Shown piece after piece: positions 29,863 through 37,205 of a stretch of DNA of 43,234 bases. Source of the stretch: UBA2773 sp964643985 (lineage in GTDB: Bacteria; Patescibacteriota; Minisyncoccia; Moranbacterales; DUUL01); assembly GCA_964643985.1 (NCBI GenBank), contig CAZXUS010000009.1, forward strand, positions 1 to 43,234, given 5' to 3'. The notes below the pieces were generated by a model that was given only the letters and a program-made list of their open reading frames with translations, ran no database searches and had not been told where the DNA came from. The translations under genes were made by a program, and so were the position numbers. Each line of letters opens with the position of its first letter. Position 1 is the stretch's first letter.

Positions 29863-29982
29863 TTTGCTTTTTTGGAATAAAAATAAAATTAGCTTGATCT
29901 TCGTCGGATAATAATAAGCTCACTAATAATTTGAATTTTTTGATTAAACTCTCGCATTTATTTAAAATAGTAATTTTAGATA

Positions 29983-30025
29983 GGAGGGGGAAATAGAGAA
30001 AATTGACTCATTCTCCCCCTTGAAT
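29983..30025 (-). terminator. Hairpin after the 67-aa gene
   Basis: Minus strand AAGGGGGAGAATGAGTC ... CTCTATTTCCCCC pairing GGGGGAGA with TCTATTTCCCCC; no long U tract, so a weak terminator or barrier. Confidence 0.4.
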
Positions 30026-30040
30026 TTTTTACTGAATATG

Positions 30041-30244
30041 TTATTGCCTCTTGATCAAACACATTTCAGCATTCGGTATTGTTTGATTCATTAAAGTACA
30101 AATTCTGGTTTCCAGCTTTTCTACGTTTGAACATCCAGAATCTATTTTCTCAGAAAGAACTCCGATTTCAACTTGAGCACCTCTGATTACTTCTTCTAAA
30201 TAAACCGGATTTTTTCTTTTAAACTCTTTTCTTCTTTTTTTCAT
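30041..30244 (-). CDS. Small charged protein (67 aa)
   Basis: MKKRRKEFKRKNPVYLEEVI followed by a helical region with heptad spacing (VEIGVLSEKIDSGCSNVEKLETRICTL). It has a strongly basic start, three Cys and is probably a short coiled coil. GGGAGGGG lies 4-8 nt before the ATG. The gene is preceded by a ~150-nt leader unit with its own perfect promoter and a hairpin terminator (30290-30322), so read-through of that hairpin may control it. Function unknown. Confidence 0.6.
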   Translation of the reverse strand: MKKRRKEFKRKNPVYLEEVIRGAQVEIGVLSEKIDSGCSNVEKLETRICTLMNQTIPNAEMCLIKRQ

Positions 30245-30289
30245 CCACCCCTCCCGTTGTAAGATTACTCCAAAAAACTAAAGATTTTA

Positions 30290-30322
30290 CTACAAAAACA
30301 TTCCAGCTTTAACTGGAATTTT
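30290..30322 (-). terminator. Terminator/attenuator upstream of the 67-aa gene
   Basis: TTCCAGTTAAAGCTGGAA (30301-30318), minus strand followed by TGTTTTTG; the plus strand is followed by TTTTTT, so it may work both ways. Confidence 0.65.
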
Positions 30323-30361
30323 TTATTTATTTGTTGATTTAAAAATTTCCAGCTAAAAATA

Positions 30362-30418
30362 TTATTGAAACATCCTAATAAAAATAAACCTATTAATAGT
30401 GTTCAACGATATTTTCAT
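30362..30418 (-). CDS. Candidate leader peptide (18 aa)
   Basis: MKISLNTINRFIFIRMFQ, with GAAGG 5 nt before the ATG and a consensus promoter ~30 nt upstream. The hairpin terminator lies 44 nt after its stop and the 67-aa gene after that. This layout fits a leader peptide or a small RNA. Not rich in any single amino acid that would point to a regulatory signal (four Ile, three Phe). Confidence 0.35.
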   Translation of the reverse strand: MKISLNTINRFIFIRMFQ

Positions 30419-30446
30419 AAAAACCTTCAATTTTTATACCACCAAT

Positions 30447-30474
30447 ATTATACTCTCACTAGCCATATTGTCAA
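30447..30474 (-). promoter_or_regulatory. Consensus promoter upstream of the leader peptide
   Basis: TTGACA (30469-30474), 16-nt spacer, TATAAT (30447-30452): both hexamers are perfect. Just upstream (about 30507-30530) is a strong hairpin, CTCCCATACactgGAGTATGGGAG, followed by TTTTTT on the plus strand. Confidence 0.75.
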
Positions 30475-30506
30475 TTAAAAATCAACATTTTTGACTTTTC
30501 GCTCCC

Positions 30507-30538
30507 ATACACTGGAGTATGGGAGTGCTTTTTTAAAA
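30507..30538 (+). terminator. Terminator-like hairpin
   Basis: CTCCCATAC-actg-GAGTATGGGAG-tgcTTTTTT on the plus strand. No plus-strand gene precedes it within 700 nt, so its transcript is unknown. Confidence 0.65.
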
Positions 30539-30604
30539 AAGTTTTTAGCAACAATTCATAAAATTATTTAAATTATTGACCAAAACTCTTTTAATTGTTA
30601 TTAT

Positions 30605-30765
30605 GGGACTGTTTCCAATCAAGCTTTTTAAACGAAATTTATTAATTTTGAGGTAAATTATTTTAAAATTTTTGAAGCTTTAGCGTTAGTTAAGGCAATA
30701 AAATTTTTAAAGAATTTAACCAAAAGTGGGAAATTGCAGTAAGAAGGATGATTGGAGACAGTCCC
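30605..30765. mobile_element. MITE copy c (161 bp)
   Basis: Termini GGGACTGTTTCCAATCA and, inverted, GGGACTGTCTCCAATCA, with an interior like copy b. It is flanked by TATTAT on both sides (30599-30604 and 30766-30771), a likely 6-bp target duplication. It ends only 12 bp before tRNA-Cys. Confidence 0.85.
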
Positions 30766-30777
30766 TATTATCGTATC

Positions 30778-30848
30778 GGTCCGGTGGCCGAGGGGTTAGG
30801 CAAAGGTCTGCAAAACCTTGTACAGCGGTTCAATTCCGCTCCGGACCT
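30778..30848 (+). tRNA. tRNA-Cys (GCA)
   Basis: 71-nt cloverleaf: acceptor GGTCCGG/CCGGACC, D arm GCCGAGGGGTTAGGC, anticodon stem-loop AAGGTCTGCAAAACCTT with GCA, T arm AGCGGTTCAATTCCGCT, discriminator T. CCA is not encoded. Confidence 0.95.
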
Positions 30849-30912
30849 CATTATTTTAAAAAAATTTAAGCATCTTAAAATAACAAAAAAAACTTTCCAC
30901 GCTAAGCAAAAA

Positions 30913-31013
30913 TTTTATTTTTGAATACAATTCGAGAAAAATCTGAACAGTGAACGAAACGCACTTCAATGATGCGTTGAGTGAACAGCGGAAGATTTCA
31001 TTGAAATTTGCAA
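30913..31013. ncRNA. Structured ~110-nt repeat, copy B
   Basis: Core TTCGAGAAAAATCTGAACAG ... GCGGAAGATTTC. AAATCT pairs with AGATTT, and the terminal hairpin is ACGCA-cttcaatga-TGCGT. The outer helix is less clear than in the other copies (GCAAA.. with ..TTTGC). It lies 65 nt after tRNA-Cys. Confidence 0.55.
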
Positions 31014-31110
31014 TTACTCCGCAGACTGATAAAAATCAATATTTGCCGTGAAATTTGAGAAAAAATCTTACGTGAATAAAGTTCTCATAACCATCATGGA
31101 ATAAAAGTGT

Positions 31111-31220
31111 GATTTTTTAGGACAATTTGAGGAAAAATCGAGTAGCGTATGAGATGTATTTAAATGGTACATTGAAAAGCAACGGAGATTTTGACAAAGA
31201 ATTGGCCTGAAAAATGAATC
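31111..31220. ncRNA. Structured ~110-nt repeat, copy C
   Basis: Outer arms GATTTTTTAGGACAAT and ATTGGCCTGAAAAATGAATC pair with small interruptions; AAAATC pairs with GATTTT; the terminal hairpin is ATGTA-tttaaatgg-TACAT. The core GAGTAGCGTATGAGATGTA ... TGAAAAGCAACGGAGATTTTGAC is almost that of copy A, 14 kb away. Confidence 0.65.
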
Positions 31221-31226
31221 TCGCAA

Positions 31227-31350
31227 TAGAATGTTATCATTTGAGGACAGTTCGAGAAGAGTCTGAGCAGTGAACGAAACGCACTTCAAGAGTGCGTTGA
31301 GTGAAAGGCGGAAGATTCGACGAAGAAATGTGCCAAATGATAAAATTCTA
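31227..31350. ncRNA. Structured ~110-nt repeat, copy D
   Basis: Outer arms TAGAATGTTATCATTTG (31227-31243) and CAAATGATAAAATTCTA (31334-31350) pair at 16 of 17 positions. GAGTCT pairs with AGATTC, and AACGCACT-tcaag-AGTGCGTT is the terminal hairpin. It ends 7 nt before tRNA-Leu. The helices match copy A position for position while many bases differ. Confidence 0.68.
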
Positions 31351-31357
31351 GACAAAT

Positions 31358-31441
31358 GCCTGGGTGGTGGAACTGGTAGACACGAGGGACTTAAAATCCC
31401 TTGAGATTTATCTCGTGCGGGTTCAAGTCCCGCCCTAGGCA
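31358..31441 (+). tRNA. tRNA-Leu (UAA)
   Basis: 84-nt class II tRNA without intron: acceptor GCCTGGG/CCTAGGC (one G·T pair), anticodon stem-loop AGGGACTTAAAATCCCT with TAA, variable arm TTGAGATTTATCTCG, T arm GCGGGTTCAAGTCCCGC, discriminator A. CCA is not encoded. The minus-strand frame here reading MPRAGLEPAR is the familiar spurious translation of this tRNA. Confidence 0.96.
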
Positions 31442-31442
31442 C

Positions 31443-31470
31443 ACAAAAAAAGAGCTAACCGCTCTTTTTT
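31443..31470 (+). terminator. Terminator after tRNA-Leu
   Basis: AAAAAAAGAGC-taacc-GCTCTTTTTT, plus strand, right after the tRNA; symmetric A and T tracts. Confidence 0.75.
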
Positions 31471-31525
31471 AATTTACAATGATTTAATTTTCAATTTTCA
31501 AAAATAGCTCATCAAAAAAATGTTA

Positions 31526-32086
31526 TTATAAAATTTTTAATATTTTTGGAATCTTCTTAAAATCGCTCTCCAAAACTCCCCTCAAACTACCATTATACAA
31601 AGCCGCCGCCGGATGATAACAAGGAAAAAAAATTAATTTCCCTAGAGGCTTAAATTCCTTTCTTAAAGCTCGCCCATGATACTGACTAATTCCGGCTTCT
31701 GGAATAAATCTATTAAGACTATGGCGTCCCAAAGGAACAATAATCTTAGGTTTAATAATTTTAATTTGCTGCTCCAACCAAGGCCAACAAGCTTTAGCTT
31801 CTTCTGGTTTTGGATCTCGATTATTAGGCGGTCGACATTTAACCACATTGGCAATATAGATATCTTCTCTTTTCAGATTAATTTGACCCAATAATTCATC
31901 CAGCATTTTTCCCGCCGCCCCCACAAAAGGTTTTCCTTGCAAATCTTCATTTTTTCCAGGACCTTCTCCAATAAACATAATTTCAGCTCGAGAACTACCC
32001 TCTCCCGGAACAACTGTAGTCCTGGTTTGAGCCAATTTGCAAGCCTGACACTTTTTTATTTTTTTATCTAATTCTTCTAACTTCAT
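31526..32086 (-). CDS. Uracil-DNA glycosylase, family 4
   Basis: This 186-aa enzyme removes uracil from DNA. Motif A is IMFIGEGPGKNEDLQGKPFVG; the [4Fe-4S] cysteines are C13 and C16 (CQAC), VVKCRPP and FFPCYHPAAAL. The catalytic-loop motif in this family is the CYHPAAAL region. Length and order match family 4 (UdgA-type) enzymes. Endonuclease IV, which cuts the resulting abasic sites, follows 79 nt away in the same orientation (upstream on the minus strand), giving a short base-excision repair cluster. Confidence 0.93.
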   Translation of the reverse strand: MKLEELDKKIKKCQACKLAQTRTTVVPGEGSSRAEIMFIGEGPGKNEDLQGKPFVGAAGKMLDELLGQINLKREDIYIANVVKCRPPNNRDPKPEEAKACWPWLEQQIKIIKPKIIVPLGRHSLNRFIPEAGISQYHGRALRKEFKPLGKLIFFPCYHPAAALYNGSLRGVLESDFKKIPKILKIL

Positions 32087-32165
32087 TGGCGAAAACTTGG
32101 AACATATCCGAAATCTAACCGTATATTAACTTGTTTACTAAAAATTTATCCTTTTTAGTTAAACA

Positions 32166-33008
32166 TTAGCTTTTGGACATGTTCTTAGTCAAAATTAAAT
32201 CTTCTTTTATTTTATCATGATTAGTCTCCAAATAAATATGAATGCCCAATTTTTGAGCTTCTTGAGCTACTGCTTTCATTCCTTCTGCTCCTATAAGACC
32301 CTTACCAATATGTTCATGCCGATCTTTTTTGGAATTAAACTCAGTTTTAGAATCATTAAAATGAATACATTTAAAATTTTCCGAACCAATCTTTTGATCA
32401 ATTTCTCGAAAAACTGTTTGAACTTTTTCTGGAGTCCTCAGATCATAGCCACCGGCAAAAGCATGACAAGTATCAAAACAAAAACCAACTTTAATCCCGA
32501 CTTTTTTTAATTCATCAAAATAGAATTTAAATTCATCCAAATCAACTCCCATAACATTTCCGCTTCCAGCTGCGATTTCTAAAGTCAACATCGCTGAATT
32601 TTCATAATCCTTGTGAATAGCAACCAAACTCGCCAAAACTCTTTCCTGTGCCACTTTTTTAGCTTGATCTTTTGAACTCCCCAAATGAGTAATCACATAA
32701 GGACATTTGATTTCACTAGCCACTTTCAACTCATCCTGAAGAATTCGGATTGAATTTTGATAAATTGTTTTATCAGCACTAGCTAAGTTTATATAATAAG
32801 GCGAATGAACAATATAGTCCTTACCAATTTCAAAGCCATATTTCTGACAATCTTTAAAAAATTTCTCTAAATCAATTTCCTTTCTCTGGCCTCCTCGAGG
32901 TGACCTAGTAAACAACTGAAAACACTCGCATTTTAAATCATGAGCATTTTTAGGAGCATTGGCAACCCCTCCGGCAATTGAAACATGAGCACCTATCTTC
33001 GTTGTCAT
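32166..33008 (-). CDS. nfo: Endonuclease IV (AP endonuclease)
   Basis: This 280-aa TIM-barrel Zn enzyme cleaves abasic sites in DNA. Seen in order: KIGAHVSIAGGVANAP, IVHSPYYINLAS (metal His), ITHLGSS (His), LTLEIAAGSGN (Glu; normally ExTAGQG), VGFCFDTCHAFAGGYDL (Asp, His), CIHFNDSKTEFNSKKDRHEHIG (His, Asp, His) and IYLETNHD (Glu). All nine usual ligand positions appear present. The family signature ETAAGQG is altered to EIAAGSG. It is probably co-transcribed with the uracil-DNA glycosylase gene. Confidence 0.94.
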   Translation of the reverse strand: MTTKIGAHVSIAGGVANAPKNAHDLKCECFQLFTRSPRGGQRKEIDLEKFFKDCQKYGFEIGKDYIVHSPYYINLASADKTIYQNSIRILQDELKVASEIKCPYVITHLGSSKDQAKKVAQERVLASLVAIHKDYENSAMLTLEIAAGSGNVMGVDLDEFKFYFDELKKVGIKVGFCFDTCHAFAGGYDLRTPEKVQTVFREIDQKIGSENFKCIHFNDSKTEFNSKKDRHEHIGKGLIGAEGMKAVAQEAQKLGIHIYLETNHDKIKEDLILTKNMSKS

Positions 33009-33142
33009 ATTTTGGAATTTTTAATTTTGTAATTTTATAAATAAATTTAAAATCTAAATTTTTAAAAATTCTCGATAGAAACGTTTTGAATTTAAAAATT
33101 AAGATTTATTTAAAAATTAAAAATTATAAAATTAAAAATTTA

Positions 33143-34387
33143 TTAAATGCCTCTCACCTTCACTGCTTCTAATATCTTTTTGATAGCAAGCGCATAAGCC
33201 GCAGTCCGCATATCAACTTTATTTTCTTCTCTAAACTGCCAAATATCATTAGTAGCCTTATTCATTTTTGGTTTTAGTTTGCTTTGAACTTCAGAGCCAC
33301 TCCAATAAAAATTTTGTAAATTCTGAACCCATTCAAAATAGGAAACTACTACTCCTCCAGAATTAGCCAAAACATCAGGAATAATTGTCACTCCTTTTTT
33401 AAACAAAGCTCCGCTTGCCTCTTTAGTAACTGGACCATTAGCCAATTCTAAAATTATTTTTGCTTTTACATTTCCAGCATTATCCTTGTGAATTACATTT
33501 TCCAAAGCCGCTGGAACTAGAACATCTACTTCTAAGGCCAATAGTTCTTCATTAGAAATATTTTTTGCTCCCGTCATATCCAATACTGATCCAGTTTTTT
33601 CTTTGTGTTTCATTACCGCTTTCACATCCAATCCATCTTCCTTGAAAATTCCGCCTTTAGAATCAGAAACTGCTACTACTTTGTAACCCCCCTTTTCGGC
33701 AATTTCCGCAAAATTGGCTCCGGCATTTCCAAAGCCATTAACTGCAATTGAAGCCCCGAGTTGAATATCTTCAAAATTTTCTAAAACATTTTCTAAAACA
33801 TAAAAACCACCTTGAGCTGTAGCGGTGTCTCTTCCCAAAGATCCACCAACTTCAATTGGTTTTCCAGTCACAATAGCAGGCGTATTTTCTCCTTTAATTT
33901 GACTGTACTCATCCATGAACCAAGCCATAATTTGAGGAGTAGTATAAACGTCTGGAGCTGGAATATCTTCTTTTACTCCAATGTTTTTAGCCATCGCTCG
34001 CACATACCCTCGAGTCAATCTTTCTAATTCTCCTTCGCTTAAAACTTTAGGATCAACTTCAACCCCACCTTTGCTTCCACCATAAGGAATATCAGCTACT
34101 GCACATTTAATACTCATCCAAAAAGCTAAAGATTTCACCTCCGCCAAATCTACTTGTGGGTGATATCGAAGTCCTCCTTTATAAGGACCCCTGGCATTTG
34201 AATATTGAACTCGATAAGCAGTAAAAACTTTCAATTCTCCATCGTCCATCAAAACCGGCACTGAAACTTCCACTGCTTTTTGTGGTTTTTCCAAAATTTT
34301 AATCTCCTTGTAGTCATCTCCTTGTTTTTTCAACAATTCCCCCACTTCATTCAAATAATCAATATACTCCGGATTTTTATTTTTCAT
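33143..34387 (-). CDS. gdhA: Glutamate dehydrogenase
   Basis: This 414-aa enzyme interconverts glutamate and 2-oxoglutarate plus ammonia. The substrate domain has GPYKGGLRYHPQVDLAEVKS and the catalytic-Lys region MSIKCAVADIPYGGSKGGV, then PAPDVYT (Asp) and GGSLGRDTATAQGG. The nucleotide domain has IAVNGFGNAGANFAEIAEKGG and VVAVSDSKGGI, the latter with a D that suggests NAD preference. It ends in NSGGVVVSYFEWVQNLQNFYW. Length fits the hexameric small family. In a CPR cell it would link amino-acid scavenging to central metabolism. Confidence 0.95.
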   Translation of the reverse strand: MKNKNPEYIDYLNEVGELLKKQGDDYKEIKILEKPQKAVEVSVPVLMDDGELKVFTAYRVQYSNARGPYKGGLRYHPQVDLAEVKSLAFWMSIKCAVADIPYGGSKGGVEVDPKVLSEGELERLTRGYVRAMAKNIGVKEDIPAPDVYTTPQIMAWFMDEYSQIKGENTPAIVTGKPIEVGGSLGRDTATAQGGFYVLENVLENFEDIQLGASIAVNGFGNAGANFAEIAEKGGYKVVAVSDSKGGIFKEDGLDVKAVMKHKEKTGSVLDMTGAKNISNEELLALEVDVLVPAALENVIHKDNAGNVKAKIILELANGPVTKEASGALFKKGVTIIPDVLANSGGVVVSYFEWVQNLQNFYWSGSEVQSKLKPKMNKATNDIWQFREENKVDMRTAAYALAIKKILEAVKVRGI

Positions 34388-34633
34388 ATTTTTGAGAATC
34401 TATTATCGAGTAAGTTTTTGTTACGAAAAATTATTCGTTAATAGGTTCTAATTATTACTTACAGTATATAATTATATTAAAAAAAACAACAAAAGTAAAT
34501 ATTAAAAAAGTGCCAATGACTGATTGCTAATGACTGGTGACTATTTTTCCCAATCAAAAAACCACCCAATTGAGCAGTCTTTAAAATTTCTCTATAAACT
34601 TACTAATCAAAAATAAATTAATAAACTTAATTG

Positions 34634-34672
34634 AGGGGCGGCAACTAATTAAATTTAACTAGCTCCGCCCTG
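34634..34672 (-). terminator. Hairpin after the 85-aa gene
   Basis: AGGGCGG ... TAGTTAAATTTAATTA ... CCGCCCCT on the minus strand, 3 nt past the stop; strong stem but no U tract. The 34388-34633 spacer otherwise holds only AT-rich sequence and GATTGCTAATGACTGG-type simple words. Confidence 0.5.
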
Positions 34673-34674
34673 AT

Positions 34675-34932
34675 CTACGAAAGAATTTCATCCAATGAAA
34701 CTTCTTTCTTTTTATTCCGAATTACCTCAATTTTCCAGGCGTACCGGAATTTGTTATTTTTTCGAGAAGGAGGCTTCTCCTCGAAAGAAACCAGAAAACC
34801 TTCTTTTGGGATCCATTCATACGTTCCAAGCCTCGGAGATTCTTCAGACGAAACCCTAAAGAATTTTTTTCCTTGAATTGCCAGTATATACTGAGCAATC
34901 CCTTTTTCTTTTTCGAATAAACGTCCTATCAT
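34675..34932 (-). CDS. Small hypothetical protein (85 aa)
   Basis: MIGRLFEKEKGIAQYILAIQ starts the protein; it continues with RLGTYEWIPKEGFLVSFEEK and a basic FRYAWKIEVIRNKKKEVSLD. It looks beta-rich and soluble; family not recognised. The start is moved to the ATG with AAGGAG 7 nt upstream; the frame is open for 17 more codons, but those encode the binding-site region. Ends in a strong hairpin. Confidence 0.65.
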   Translation of the reverse strand: MIGRLFEKEKGIAQYILAIQGKKFFRVSSEESPRLGTYEWIPKEGFLVSFEEKPPSRKNNKFRYAWKIEVIRNKKKEVSLDEILS

Positions 34933-35040
34933 TTTTTTCTCCTTTTCAAAAAGTATTTTTCTACTATAAAACCTCAAATCCAATGTTTAAAGTCTTAATG
35001 GTAGCGGGATTTGCAAATTAGAACAAACCCCACCAGATTT

Positions 35041-35577
35041 TTAAAATTTATTGGTAAATTCAGGTTTAAAGCTCTTAACCTTCCTGAGCACTGCCAGTCC
35101 TTTTTCTGGATCATAGATAAAAAACGGCTTTAATTTCAATTCAATGAGTTGACAAACCATTGAATTGAAGCAAGTTACGATAATTTCATCAAAATCACCT
35201 CGCTTAAACTCATTCAGAACGGTTTGGGCTTGATGTTTTGACCTTATATTCTCTATTAGAATGGTCTTTTGACCAAATATCTTTTTTACAATCATCTTCT
35301 CTCTCAAACAAATAGATCGATCAGAAACCCAAAGAATTTTTTTAGCCCCTACTGGAGCTTTACCTCCCGATTTTAAGCCACTTCTGTTTCCTTTGGGAGC
35401 TCCTACTTTCCTTTTAGTAAAAGCTTTCACCGAATATTTTGGAAAATACCAACGACCTTCTATTTTTTTAGCCCCTTCTATTTCATCAACATTATTATAA
35501 ATAGTGTTGATAGCCTTACCCGAAGCCTTAACAAACTCTTTAGCGGTAAAAAATATTTCCTCATCAATGATCTTCAA
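35041..35577 (-). CDS. HTH-containing hypothetical protein (178 aa)
   Basis: The N-terminal part resembles excisionase/MerR-like winged HTH domains: FTAKEFVKASGKAINTIYNN followed by EGAKKIEGRWYFPKYSVKAF, then a basic linker (TKRKVGAPKGNRSGLKSGGK). The C-terminal half (about 80-178) looks like a small Rossmann-type fold: KKILWVSDRSICLREKMIVK, GQKTILIENIRSKHQAQTVL, FDEIIVTCFNS. The start codon is TTG, fixed by AAGGAGG 5 nt upstream. It may be a DNA-binding regulator; neighbours give no hint. Confidence 0.65.
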   Translation of the reverse strand: MKIIDEEIFFTAKEFVKASGKAINTIYNNVDEIEGAKKIEGRWYFPKYSVKAFTKRKVGAPKGNRSGLKSGGKAPVGAKKILWVSDRSICLREKMIVKKIFGQKTILIENIRSKHQAQTVLNEFKRGDFDEIIVTCFNSMVCQLIELKLKPFFIYDPEKGLAVLRKVKSFKPEFTNKF

Positions 35578-35705
35578 ATCGACCTCCTTTACAAAAAATA
35601 AATTTATTATTTCAAGAAACTTCTTATTTCCTTAACTCCAAGCCTTAATCATAGTATATTTTAGCCTTTTTGTCAATAGAACTTAAGTCCTTGACAACTT
35701 TGTTT

Positions 35706-37205
35706 TTAAATTCTTTTCCGCAGAATTTTGATGAAAATGAAAAGAAGCAAATAATAGATAATTAATCCTAAAATTCCGATATTTCTAATTTCTAGACTTG
35801 CCCAAGATATTCGAGATAATTGCTCGATAACAGCTATTTCTAAACTCAAAGCCATCTGAGTAGGCAAAGCAACAAAACTAGCCGCTAAAGGACTAAAAAA
35901 TGCGACTACGATCGTTATAAAACCAGTTAACATCATTAAGGGAACTAATGGTAAAATTATTAAATTAGCCAACAGCGAAATTGGGGAAAAAGTTTCAAAA
36001 GTATAAAGCAAAATTCCCAAGACCCCTAATTGAGCTGAAATCGTCACTAATAAAATTGACTTCAATTCTAAAAAATCACTTTTTATATTAAACCTCTGAG
36101 AAAGTGGCTCGTAAATCAAAACAATTGAAAGGGCCGCCAAAAAAGACAACTGAAAACCGACATCATACAATAAAATTAAAGGCGAGACTGCCACCATCAA
36201 AGCCCCTGCTAAAATTATCAACTGAACTGAATCCGCCAAACGACCTTTTTTCATTGCCCAAAGAATTAAAATTCCCATAATGGCCGCTCGAATAGCCGAA
36301 CTTGGTGAACCAATCATTAAAACAAAAAAGACAATTCCAATCACCGCTAACCAAAAAGCTTTTTGACGATAAAAACCAATTACAATTCCCAAAGTCATAA
36401 AAAAACTAGCCAAAATGGTAATATTAAAACCTGAAACTGCCACCGTATGCGTCGTTCCAGTTCGACGAAAATTTTCCTGAATATCTGCTGGCAATCGGTC
36501 TTCTCCGCCCAACAATAGACCGGATAAATAAGCTGACTCCGGAAAAGAAAAACTGCTGTTGATTTTTTCTTCCAGCTTACTTTTTAATTTAAAAATAAAT
36601 TTATAAGAAAAAGTTTTAAATTGATAAAAACCAACTAATTGATATTTATCTTTATTAATTTTTTCGATTTTAGCATTTTGACAAATTTGATAAATATTAT
36701 CTTTAGCTAAAAATCTAACATAATTAAATTTTTGATGTTTATTTTCAGGATTTTTTGGTTGACAATTAATTTTTATTATTTGACCAAAAGAATAACTAGA
36801 ATGTAAATTATCAAAAACAATAATTTTTTCTTGGCAAATAGGTTTTAATAAAATTTGATTGGCTTCTTTTTCTATTGTTGGAATTGGACAAATCACTAAT
36901 TGCTGGTATTCCGCTTTGAGTTTCGGCTCAGAAAAAATATATCCATATGTTTCTAATTGTTGCGACGGTCTTTCGTAAATTCTATTCAATTCCCAACCAG
37001 TCCGCCACCAACCTAAAAATATTCCCAAAAAACAAAAACAAAAAAAGAGGATTTCTCTTTTTCTATAACCTATCGAAAATAAAATTAAACCACCAATCAA
37101 AAACAAATAACTCCACCAAACTTCTAACTCAAAAATTAATTCCAAAAAAATTGCACTTAAAAAACAATATAAAAAACCTTGAAATATTTTAGAATTAGTA
37201 ATCAT
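35706..37205 (-). CDS. comEC: ComEC/Rec2-type DNA uptake channel
   Basis: This 499-aa polytopic membrane protein carries the N-terminal DUF4131 region and the Competence domain (about 215-490). Hallmarks are YLSGLLLGGEDRLPADIQEN, FRRTGTTHTVAVSGFNITIL, GSPSSAIRAAIMGILILWA and DVGFQLSFLAALSIVLIYEP. It imports single-stranded DNA across the cytoplasmic membrane. The C-terminal beta-lactamase-like domain of long ComEC proteins is absent; this short form is usual in CPR. Its ATG overlaps the stop of the upstream gene (UGAUG), so translation is coupled. Together with the type IV prepilin at 42793 it suggests natural competence. Confidence 0.93.
   Translation of the reverse strand: MITNSKIFQGFLYCFLSAIFLELIFELEVWWSYLFLIGGLILFSIGYRKREILFFCFCFLGIFLGWWRTGWELNRIYERPSQQLETYGYIFSEPKLKAEYQQLVICPIPTIEKEANQILLKPICQEKIIVFDNLHSSYSFGQIIKINCQPKNPENKHQKFNYVRFLAKDNIYQICQNAKIEKINKDKYQLVGFYQFKTFSYKFIFKLKSKLEEKINSSFSFPESAYLSGLLLGGEDRLPADIQENFRRTGTTHTVAVSGFNITILASFFMTLGIVIGFYRQKAFWLAVIGIVFFVLMIGSPSSAIRAAIMGILILWAMKKGRLADSVQLIILAGALMVAVSPLILLYDVGFQLSFLAALSIVLIYEPLSQRFNIKSDFLELKSILLVTISAQLGVLGILLYTFETFSPISLLANLIILPLVPLMMLTGFITIVVAFFSPLAASFVALPTQMALSLEIAVIEQLSRISWASLEIRNIGILGLIIYYLLLFIFIKILRKRI

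Noticed and set aside
29890..29958. 22-codon minus-strand micro-ORF
   Set aside because: It has a terminator after it, but no convincing promoter or ribosome binding site and no relation to the other micro-ORFs.
31227..31350. Hammerhead ribozyme in the structured repeats (CTGAGCAG...CGAAAC)
   Set aside because: The CUGAUGA core is not present in any copy and the cleavage triplet is missing; the similarity is partial.
31068..31442. Minus-strand frame starting MPRAGLEPAR
   Set aside because: It is the antisense of tRNA-Leu plus two structured repeats; this peptide is a well-known annotation artefact.
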